Below are positions 1 through 4,616 of a DNA stretch of 5,277 nucleotides, piece by piece. Numbering within the stretch: the stretch's first letter is position 1; each line of letters begins with the position of its first letter. Source of the DNA: Synergistaceae bacterium (GTDB lineage Bacteria; Synergistota; Synergistia; Synergistales; Aminobacteriaceae). Location: positions 5,868-11,144 of the forward strand of contig WRNQ01000042.1 of assembly GCA_009776565.1 (NCBI GenBank), in the 5' to 3' direction. The position numbers and the translations under genes are program-made. The notes beneath the pieces were generated by a model. That model ran no database searches and was not told the origin of the DNA. It saw only the letters and a list, made by a program, of their open reading frames with translations.

Positions 1-119
1 CAATGACATGTTCAGGTATACTATCACAAAGCCTGAATGAAATTGACTGTACCAAATCTGGCTCGTCAAAATGAGGGATATACCCACGGGAATGCCAGCC
101 TCGAAATATTTCATTTAAT

Positions 120-144
120 GCGGGCGATCCCGCCCGCGCTCCCA
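120..144. repeat. 25-bp hairpin repeat, copy 1
   Basis: This is identical over 25 bp to 354-378. Its left part is an inverted repeat: GCGGGCG (120-126), loop ATCC, CGCCCGC (131-137), followed by GCTCCCA. The 7-bp all-GC stem with a 4-nt loop contrasts with the AT-rich surroundings. No T-run follows on either strand, so it is not a standard terminator. It resembles REP-like interspersed palindromes. The repeat identity is seen directly; membership of a genome-wide family is inferred. Confidence 0.8.
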
Positions 145-353
145 TTAGCTTCCATTCTTCAATTCCTTTCGTTGTCTATTATCGTAATCTTATCACAAAT
201 GACAATTGTTCCGAAATGCTATAGAGGCGACTGTGAAATTGTAATGTCATGAATTTATGAAATACACTACTGCATGCTTTATCCTACGTTCCGTAAAACC
301 CCGCCCTTTGGAGGCGCCCCGTAAACACAATCACCGCTATTTATAACGGGTTG

Positions 354-378
354 GCGGGCGATCCCGCCCGCGCTCCCA
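354..378. repeat. 25-bp hairpin repeat, copy 2
   Basis: Second exact copy of the 120-144 element in the same orientation, 234 bp further on. Stem arms are 354-360 and 365-371. Flanking bases differ between the copies (T before copy 1, G before copy 2; CCCATTAG against CCCAAATT after), so the repeated unit is sharply bounded. That argues for a discrete mobile or recombining unit rather than a larger duplication. Confidence 0.8.
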
Positions 379-416
379 AATTGCCCAACGGCGCTATGTA
401 GCGATGGTCTGGGTTT

Positions 417-445
417 ATAAAAACGGACAACGGGGATGGTCGTCC
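417..445 (-). terminator. Rho-independent terminator of the metallophosphoesterase gene
   Basis: Read on the minus strand, GGACGAC (445-439) pairs with GTTGTCC (431-425) around a 7-nt loop. All seven positions pair, one as a G-U wobble. A G and five Ts (423-419) follow. On the plus strand the wobble becomes an A-C mismatch, which supports minus-strand function. It lies about 40 nt past the stop codon of the 485-1591 gene, just beyond the heptamer array, which is where that transcript should end. Confidence 0.7.
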
Positions 446-446
446 C

Positions 447-500
447 TTCTCAGTTCTCAGTTCTCAGTTCTCAGCTCTCAGCTCTCAGCTCTCAGCTCTG
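447..500. repeat. Heptanucleotide tandem array TTCTCAG/CTCTCAG
   Basis: There are seven full 7-bp units plus a partial one. Four TTCTCAG units (447-474) are followed by three CTCTCAG units (475-495) and CTCTG (496-500). The change from T to C at the first unit position happens once, as expected if two variant units each expanded. The array covers the last codons and the stop codon (485-487, minus strand) of the metallophosphoesterase gene and reaches to the edge of its terminator. Slipped-strand replication could alter copy number. Confidence 0.9.
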
Positions 501-1591
501 ACCAAATCTATCACCGTTACCTCGGGGGGCGTCAAAAATCGCAGCGCGGGTCCCCAAAAACCAGCTCCGTTACTGACGTAGATTGCGCTATCCCCAATAT
601 ATGATAATTTTTGAACGCTGTTATTCGCCCGTTGCGTCGCGTAGCCGAACGGCCATATTTGTCCGCCGTGAGTGTGCCCTGACAGTTGCAGGTCAAATTT
701 TCCGTCGCTGTCCTTTATGATGTCCGGACGGTGTTTTAAGAGCAAAACGAACCTGTCCTTTGCGATATGCAGCTCGTCCGGCCACCGCTTTCTCCACTCC
801 AGTTGTTCGTCCACCCCCAGGATAGTAATGCCTGCAATTTCTATTTTGGCGTCACGCAAAAGAGTAATATCGGCGCGTTTCATAAAATCTACGGTGCGTC
901 CGACTCCACCGGAAATAAATTCGTGGTTCCCGGTCACAGCGTAAACGCCCCATTTAGCTTTACATAACGCCAAAAGTACTGCCTCTTCCTCAAAAAAACT
1001 CGTTCTGCTGTCTATAAGGTCTCCCGTATAAACCAGGATGTCCGGCTCAGCTTCGCTCGCAATGTCCATAATTTTCCGCAGCCGGTTAATGGTGAAAAGT
1101 CCGCTGGCAAGGTGGACATCCGATATATGTACGAGCCTCAACCGGTCAATTCCTTCCGGAAGTTTTGACGTTTCCATTTCAAGAGAAACGCGCCTCACGT
1201 TCCATGCTTCGTAATAGCTGTAAACCGAAATTGACATGGTCAAAAGAATCACTATCGGAACGTACTTTCGCGGGTTGAAAAAATCGGATATGAAACTTGC
1301 GCCAAATATGACGTCAATAAATTTAGCAAAGAGCGAGGAGATATCAATTACAAGAAAAATTGCGCAAGCTATTCCCACAATCGCCGCCCGTGTGAAAGCA
1401 GTGGAGTATAAAAATTCCACGCGCTCACCCATGCCGAAAAAATCCCATTGGGAAGTGAGCCCTAACGCTGCCCATGCAACAGCCCATGCTATATAAACAA
1501 TATTCCACCAACCTCTGCCGAAACCAGAGTGTAATTTTAAAAATAAATATATATTGGTTGCTGTCAAAAACATAAATACGTAACGAAACAT
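485..1591 (-). CDS. Membrane-anchored metallophosphoesterase (YaeI/YkuE type)
   Basis: A 368-residue phosphoesterase of the calcineurin-like superfamily. Four hydrophobic segments at the N-terminus (about residues 1-20, 30-47, 66-88 and 110-127) anchor it in the membrane, and the catalytic domain begins near 150. The dinuclear metal site motifs are all present: ISDVH (D158, H160), TGDLID (D191), GNHE (N222, H223), KHRPD (H287) and GHTHGG (H306, H308). NGAGFWGP (341-348) followed by TPPE is typical of the YaeI/YkuE group. Some relatives hydrolyse lipid-linked phosphates such as UDP-diacylglucosamine, but the substrate here cannot be read from sequence. The ATG at 1591 follows AGGAGG with a 6-nt gap. 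The final residues and stop codon fall in the heptamer array, so the natural C-terminus may have been replaced. It diverges from the redox operon and is probably unrelated to it. Confidence 0.92.
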   Translation of the reverse strand: MFRYVFMFLTATNIYLFLKLHSGFGRGWWNIVYIAWAVAWAALGLTSQWDFFGMGERVEFLYSTAFTRAAIVGIACAIFLVIDISSLFAKFIDVIFGASFISDFFNPRKYVPIVILLTMSISVYSYYEAWNVRRVSLEMETSKLPEGIDRLRLVHISDVHLASGLFTINRLRKIMDIASEAEPDILVYTGDLIDSRTSFFEEEAVLLALCKAKWGVYAVTGNHEFISGGVGRTVDFMKRADITLLRDAKIEIAGITILGVDEQLEWRKRWPDELHIAKDRFVLLLKHRPDIIKDSDGKFDLQLSGHTHGGQIWPFGYATQRANNSVQKLSYIGDSAIYVSNGAGFWGPALRFLTPPEVTVIDLVRAES

Positions 1592-1627
1592 GGATGTCCT
1601 CCTAAAGCACTGTCTTTGTTATCTGAA

Positions 1628-1633
1628 ATTATA
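1628..1633 (-). promoter_or_regulatory. Possible -10 box for the metallophosphoesterase gene
   Basis: The minus strand carries a perfect TATAAT here, 36 bp upstream of the ATG at 1591, which would give a short leader with its AGGAGG site. No good -35 hexamer is visible at 16-18 bp spacing, and there is no TG extension, so this is a weak call. The site overlaps a plus-strand TATAAT (1630-1635) because ATTATAAT is self-complementary. Confidence 0.35.
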
Positions 1634-1670
1634 ATGCCCGTTGCGAAATATAACACGTTATTTGTGCGCC

Positions 1671-1699
1671 TTGAGTATTTTCATATTTGATATTATACT
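1671..1699 (+). promoter_or_regulatory. Sigma-70-type promoter for the redox operon
   Basis: TTGAGT (1671-1676) and TATACT (1694-1699) are separated by 17 bp, with 4/6 and 5/6 matches to the consensus hexamers. Transcription would begin near 1706, leaving a leader of about 130 nt before the ATG at 1837. It is the best promoter-like sequence upstream of the six-gene rightward run, and none as good is seen in the short gaps between those genes. Confidence 0.55.
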
Positions 1700-1711
1700 T
1701 TGGTCGGGAAG

Positions 1712-1730
1712 CAAAGGCGCGTTGCCTTTG
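1712..1730 (+). promoter_or_regulatory. Leader hairpin near the transcript 5' end
   Basis: CAAAGGC (1712-1718) and GCCTTTG (1724-1730) form a perfect 7-bp stem with a 5-nt loop (GCGTT), a few bases after the predicted transcription start. The following ATAAATGTTATTTT is T-rich but not a clean U-run. It could be a 5' stabilising hairpin, a weak attenuator or, as DNA, a dyad operator. The pairing is seen; the role is inferred. Confidence 0.4.
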
Positions 1731-1771
1731 ATAAATGTTATTTTACTAAATAATGCTATAGTTGCGCCCGT

Positions 1772-1786
1772 TGCGCGTTTCGCGCA
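1772..1786 (+). promoter_or_regulatory. Second leader hairpin
   Basis: TGCGCG (1772-1777), TTT and CGCGCA (1781-1786) form a 6-bp GC-rich stem with a 3-nt loop, about 50 nt ahead of the first gene. Just downstream the 9-mer TATTCAATT occurs twice, at 1788-1796 and 1808-1816, exactly 20 bp (about two helical turns) apart, as might be seen for a pair of regulator sites on one DNA face. No known riboswitch fold was recognised. Confidence 0.35.
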
Positions 1787-1836
1787 CTATTCAATTTCGG
1801 GAGCGCGTATTCAATTCTCAAGTGAGGAGAGATGTG

Positions 1837-2709
1837 ATGAAAATACTTAGACCTGAAACTCTGACGCAAGCTCTCGGATTCATGAGATCTAACGAAGGAG
1901 CTTTGCCGGTAGCGGGTTACACCGATATAGCGCCCGCTCTACGCCGCGAAAAAGAAGGTAAGGTTGTAAATTCGACCGTTGGAATTGACCTATCCTTACT
2001 TGATGAATTGAAAAATATAGGAATCCACGCCGATGGCATCGAAATAGGGGCGTTGGTGACATATTCGGATATCTTAAACGCAAGAAAAAGATTTCCGCTT
2101 CAGTACGAAGCCATAACTCAAGCTTCCGCCCTCACGGGAACCCCGCAGATACGAAACAGGGGAACAATCGGAGGAAACCTTGCAACAGCCTCATCTACAG
2201 CGGATATTGTAGTGTCATTTTGTGTTTTTGACGCTGCTGTAAAGCTTGCGAGCGCTGAAAGAGGCGTTCGCGAAGTTTGCGTAAATGAGTTCGTTCTTTC
2301 TCCCGGTTTGACCTGTATAAAAGATGACGAGCTCATAACGTCGGTCTGCATTAAAACATACGGGGAGAATGTCAGGTCGCGTTTTATGAAAGTCGGCGGG
2401 AGGGCAGGCAACGCTGTTTCTTTAGTAAATATGGCTGTTGCAGCCGGAATTAAGGATGGAGTTATGGAATCATGCCATGTATGTGCGGGTTCTGTTGCCC
2501 CGCGTCCTGTAAGATTTTATGAACTGGAATCCTTTATCGTGGGCAAAACTCTTGAAAATATACTGTGCGAAGAGGCTTTATCGTTAATACAAAAAGCAAT
2601 AAGTCCTATATCGGATTTGTATGCCGAAGCCGAATATAGGAAGAGAGTTACTGGAAAGATGTTCTTTAAGCTAATGGAAGAAATCTTTAATGTTCAAACA
2701 GGGGCGTGA
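1837..2709 (+). CDS. Molybdenum hydroxylase FAD-binding subunit (CoxM/XdhB-like)
   Basis: A 290-residue medium subunit of the xanthine dehydrogenase/CO dehydrogenase family, which passes electrons from the [2Fe-2S] subunit to FAD and on to NAD or another acceptor in the cytoplasm. The FAD-binding domain fills about residues 1-170: AGYTD (26-30, in place of the usual AGGTD) and the hallmark TIGGNLA (110-116) hold FAD. The C-terminal domain (about 178-285) ends with the conserved AEYRKR (266-271). Length is normal for a stand-alone subunit. The frame stays open further upstream, but ATG 1837 has GAGGAG at 1824-1829 with a 7-nt gap and matches the usual family N-terminus. It overlaps the next gene by 4 nt. 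The molybdopterin catalytic subunit that normally accompanies it is absent from the window. Substrate unknown; xanthine or another purine is plausible from the grdA context. Confidence 0.9.
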   Translation: MKILRPETLTQALGFMRSNEGALPVAGYTDIAPALRREKEGKVVNSTVGIDLSLLDELKNIGIHADGIEIGALVTYSDILNARKRFPLQYEAITQASALTGTPQIRNRGTIGGNLATASSTADIVVSFCVFDAAVKLASAERGVREVCVNEFVLSPGLTCIKDDELITSVCIKTYGENVRSRFMKVGGRAGNAVSLVNMAVAAGIKDGVMESCHVCAGSVAPRPVRFYELESFIVGKTLENILCEEALSLIQKAISPISDLYAEAEYRKRVTGKMFFKLMEEIFNVQTGA

Positions 2710-3188
2710 ATAAATTGGATGCCGGACTTATAAAAATTAAGTTTACTCTTAACGGAGAACATGTTGAAATACTGGCGCCTCCGGACAAGACGCTTCTTAG
2801 GATATTAAGGGAAGATATAAGGATCATGGGAACAAAAGAAGGTTGCGAAGAAGGAGAATGCGGGGCGTGTACAGTAATATTGGATGGTAAAGCCGTCAAT
2901 GCCTGTTTGGTCCCTGCAATACAACTCGAAAACAGAGATATCCTTACTATTGAAGGGCTTTCTGACGGAAAAAGGCTGCATAGGATACAGCAGGCTTTTG
3001 TTGACGCAGGCGCTATTCAATGCGGTTATTGCACTCCCGGAATGGTGATGAGCGCGCTAGCTTTATTATCCGAAAATCCAAATCCAAACGAGGATGACAT
3101 ACGTAATGCAATATCAGGAAATTTGTGTCGCTGCACCGGTTATCAGAAAATAATTCAAGCCGTAAAGATTGCGAGCGAGAATATATAA
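2706..3188 (+). CDS. Molybdenum hydroxylase [2Fe-2S] subunit (CoxS/XdhC-like)
   Basis: A small iron-sulfur subunit carrying two [2Fe-2S] clusters between the molybdenum site and FAD. All eight cluster cysteines are present: plant-ferredoxin-type C47, C52, C55 (GCEEGECGAC) and C67, then C106 and C109 (QCGYCTPG) and C141 and C143 (LCRCTGY) in the helical domain. Q105 is the residue that usually contacts the pterin cofactor of the catalytic subunit, which suggests this protein still docks to one. Numbering is from GTG 2706, whose TG also starts the TGA stop of the upstream gene. TTG 2715 is an alternative start and fits the AGGGG at 2700-2704 better (10-nt gap against 1 nt), giving 157 residues rather than 160. 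Translational coupling to the FAD subunit is likely either way. No large subunit follows; thioredoxin is next after 23 nt. Confidence 0.92.
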   Translation: MNKLDAGLIKIKFTLNGEHVEILAPPDKTLLRILREDIRIMGTKEGCEEGECGACTVILDGKAVNACLVPAIQLENRDILTIEGLSDGKRLHRIQQAFVDAGAIQCGYCTPGMVMSALALLSENPNPNEDDIRNAISGNLCRCTGYQKIIQAVKIASENI

Positions 3189-3211
3189 ACATTATGAAAG
3201 GAAGCAAACAG

Positions 3212-3538
3212 ATGATAGAGCTCACAAAAGAGAATTGCGAAGTTGAGGTAAAGGAAAGCGCTATTCCGGTCGTTGTTGATTTTTGGGGGCCTGCGTGCGG
3301 ACCGTGCGCGGCGTTGATGCCGAGCTTCACGGAGCTGGCTTCAAAACCTGAATATGAGGGGAAAGTGAAATTCTGTAAGGTCGATACTTCTTTGAATAAG
3401 CGCGTGGCAATTTCGTTTAAGGTGATGGGGCTTCCCACTTTCCTATTCTGGAAAGGCGGGTCTGAGGTAGCGCGCTTGTCCGGACAGAACGCAACAATTG
3501 AAAGTATTAAAGCAAAAACAGATGAACTTTTAAAATAA
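3212..3538 (+). CDS. trxA: Thioredoxin, glycine-reductase-associated type
   Basis: A 108-residue thioredoxin with a complete fold: VVVDFW (20-25), active-site C29-G-P-C32 and the cis-proline loop GLPTF (P75). It reduces disulfides; in glycine reducers thioredoxin feeds electrons to selenoprotein A (GrdA), whose gene starts 21 nt downstream. It is also the usual reductant for MsrA, encoded after grdA. The motif is unusual: the tryptophan that normally precedes the first cysteine is Ala28 (GPACGPC), and the lysine normally after the second is Ala33. From memory, ALMP after the active site and AIS with GLPT resemble the Eubacterium acidaminophilum glycine-reductase thioredoxin, which also departs from the standard motif. 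ATG 3212 was chosen over ATG 3194 because AAAGGA (3197-3202) lies 9 nt upstream and the N-terminus then has normal length. Confidence 0.93.
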   Translation: MIELTKENCEVEVKESAIPVVVDFWGPACGPCAALMPSFTELASKPEYEGKVKFCKVDTSLNKRVAISFKVMGLPTFLFWKGGSEVARLSGQNATIESIKAKTDELLK

Positions 3539-3559
3539 CAGAGGAGGGTGTTTGTAGAG

Positions 3560-4042
3560 ATGAGCGAAAAAAAGTTGACCGGAAAAAAGCTTATTCTCCT
3601 GGGCACACGTGACGGAGTACCGGGACCGGCTATGGAAGCTTGCTTTAAGAACAGCGGGGCGGAAACGGTATTTTCAGTTACCGAATGCCTATCCTGAACC
3701 GCTACGGGAGCAATGGATCTACAAAATCAGCAGCGTATAAAAGACGAGGCTGAAAAATATGGCGGAGAAAACGTTGTTGTTATTCTTGGTTCCTCTGATG
3801 CAGAAGGCGCGGGGATTTATGCCGAGACAGTAAGCAACGGCGACCCCACATATGTAGGTCCGCTTGCAGGAGTCCAGTTAGGACTCCCTGTTTATCATAT
3901 TTTTGATGACATAATACGTAAGGAATGCGATTTTGAAGCATGGGACGAGCATGTTAATATGATGGAAATGGTGCTTGACACGGTGAAACTTTCTTCAGCA
4001 GTAAGGGAAATCCGTGATCAATACAGCAAATATGCCATTTAA
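3560..4042 (+). CDS. grdA: Glycine reductase complex selenoprotein A (Sec46 at in-frame TGA)
   Basis: A 160-residue selenoprotein A. In glycine, sarcosine or betaine reductase, its selenocysteine takes the carboxymethyl group from protein B, hands it to protein C for acetyl phosphate formation and is re-reduced by thioredoxin. The frame contains one TGA (3695-3697), in the family's selenocysteine context: [17 protein letters not shown], with redox pair C43-L-S-U46. Homology runs on both sides: [14 protein letters not shown] (15-28) before, and [14 protein letters not shown] and [17 protein letters not shown] after, ending at the normal family length. Conventional translation would split it into a 45-residue stub and a false gene from ATG 3713. 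ATG 3560 follows GAGGAGG (3541-3547) at a rather long 12-nt gap. grdB, grdC, grdD and grdE are not adjacent; msrA is. Expression requires SelA, SelB, SelC and SelD elsewhere. Confidence 0.95.
3695..3718 (+). promoter_or_regulatory. Selenocysteine UGA codon and candidate SECIS hairpin
   Basis: Bacterial SECIS elements lie directly after the UGA, inside the coding sequence. After TGA 3695-3697, GCT (3701-3703) can pair with AGC (3709-3711) around a 5-nt loop ACGGG. The stem continues through CC (3699-3700) with GG (3715-3716) across a 3-nt bulge. The stem is short, but SECIS elements of Gram-positive glycine reducers are variable. The UGA decoding is strongly supported by protein homology; this exact fold is tentative. 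Confidence 0.5.
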
Positions 4043-4048
4043 GGAGGT
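4041..4048 (+). promoter_or_regulatory. Strong Shine-Dalgarno site of msrA overlapping the grdA stop
   Basis: AAGGAGGT is a near-perfect anti-16S match. Its first two bases are the last two of the grdA TAA stop (4040-4042). It lies 6 nt before TTG 4055 and fixes that unusual start, because no ATG or GTG gives a full-length MsrA. A ribosome ending grdA, after reading through UGA, would finish on this site, so msrA may be coupled to selenocysteine insertion. Confidence 0.75.
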
Positions 4049-4054
4049 ATTGTT

Positions 4055-4579
4055 TTGTTCGTAAAGCCAGAATTTACCGGAAAAGTTGAAAATCTGAAAG
4101 ATATATATTATGCAGGCGGATGTTTTTGGGGGGTAGAAAAATATTTCTCGCTCATACCCGGAGTACACGATGTCACTGTTGGTTATGCCAACGGGACAAC
4201 TCAAAATCCAACGTATAAGGAAGTATGCGCCGGAGATACCGGACATGCGGAAACAGTTCATGTCAGATATGACCCTGATTTAGTGACTCTCAAGACTCTT
4301 ACGGAACATTTTTTTAAGATAATAGACCCAACCAGTCTGAACAGACAGGGCGCTGATGTTGGCAGCCAATACAGGACAGGTATTTACTTTGTTAATAAAG
4401 AGGATATTGAAGTATTAAATGAAATTATGTCGGAAGTCCGGATGGAATATGATAAGCCTGTTGTTACGGAGCTTGAGCCGTTGAGGGCTTATTATCCTGC
4501 GGAAGAATACCATCAGGATTACTTGGAAAAAAATCCAAATGGTTATTGTCATATAGACTTCGAAAAGATTAAAATATAG
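4055..4579 (+). CDS. msrA: Peptide-methionine (S)-S-oxide reductase MsrA
   Basis: A 174-residue stand-alone MsrA, which reduces the S-epimer of methionine sulfoxide in proteins and free methionine. The signature GGCFWGVE (21-28) supplies the catalytic cysteine C23 with F24, W25 and E28. H64-A-E66, D101 and SQYRTG (104-109) complete the substrate pocket. NPNGYCHIDF near the C-terminus carries the probable resolving cysteine C165, recycled by thioredoxin. The catalytic position is TGT, a true cysteine, although some clostridial MsrA proteins use selenocysteine there. No MsrB domain is fused. It starts at TTG 4055, 12 nt after grdA, with a near-perfect ribosome binding site. The location suggests repair of oxidised methionine using the same thioredoxin pool as GrdA. 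Confidence 0.95.
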   Translation: MFVKPEFTGKVENLKDIYYAGGCFWGVEKYFSLIPGVHDVTVGYANGTTQNPTYKEVCAGDTGHAETVHVRYDPDLVTLKTLTEHFFKIIDPTSLNRQGADVGSQYRTGIYFVNKEDIEVLNEIMSEVRMEYDKPVVTELEPLRAYYPAEEYHQDYLEKNPNGYCHIDFEKIKI

Positions 4580-4616
4580 TAACTGAGCATTTATACTAAT
4601 CGAAAGGATGAAAAAT

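Larger units (their letters stand above)
1..484. other. Non-coding stretch with repeats; no supported gene
   Basis: No reading frame here has a convincing ribosome binding site or a recognisable product. A 71-codon plus-strand frame (37-252) and a 66-codon one (404-604) run straight through repeats and are not credible. A short frame ending at 40 on the plus strand, and a 38-codon open frame on the minus strand running from 114 off the left edge, could be ends of neighbouring genes, but neither is recognisable. The supported contents are two copies of a 25-bp palindromic repeat, a minus-strand terminator and the start of a heptamer array, each listed separately. The stretch reads as repeat-rich intergenic DNA downstream of the metallophosphoesterase gene. 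Confidence 0.6.

Noticed and set aside
1..114. Minus-strand frame of 38 codons from ATG at 114 running off the left edge
   Set aside because: Hydrophobic-looking but without a ribosome binding site, and its upstream sequence is the hairpin repeat. Too short to identify; could be real only if the neighbouring sequence extends it.
37..252. 71-codon plus-strand reading frame
   Set aside because: No ribosome binding site, no recognisable product, and it runs through the 25-bp hairpin repeat, which happens to be open in this frame.
299..325. Second terminator for the phosphoesterase transcript near the GGGGTTTT on the minus strand
   Set aside because: Only a 4-bp CGCC/GGCG stem can form and the T-run is four bases; the hairpin at 425-445 is much better placed and stronger.
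404..604. 66-codon plus-strand frame rich in Ser, Gln and Leu
   Set aside because: Its serine-rich composition is the heptamer array translated, and the rest is antisense to the phosphoesterase gene.
1700..1836. Glycine or molybdenum-cofactor riboswitch in the operon leader
   Set aside because: Searched for because of the gene content, but the leader shows only small hairpins and no conserved core of either class that I can recognise.
1641..1850. 69-codon frame from TTG 1641 with a hydrophobic start
   Set aside because: No Shine-Dalgarno, starts upstream of the likely promoter, and overlaps the better supported ATG 1837 gene in another frame.
3013..3606. 197-codon minus-strand frame
   Set aside because: It is antisense to the end of the Fe-S subunit gene, all of trxA and the start of grdA, all of which have strong family motifs.
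3695..3697. TGA as an inactivating nonsense mutation in grdA
   Set aside because: It falls precisely at the family's selenocysteine position, and both flanks are well conserved with no other defect.
3713..4042. Independent 109-residue gene starting at ATG 3713
   Set aside because: This ATG is the internal Met of GAMDLQNQ in GrdA. It lacks a ribosome binding site, and the upstream part is homologous to the GrdA N-terminus in the same frame across the UGA.
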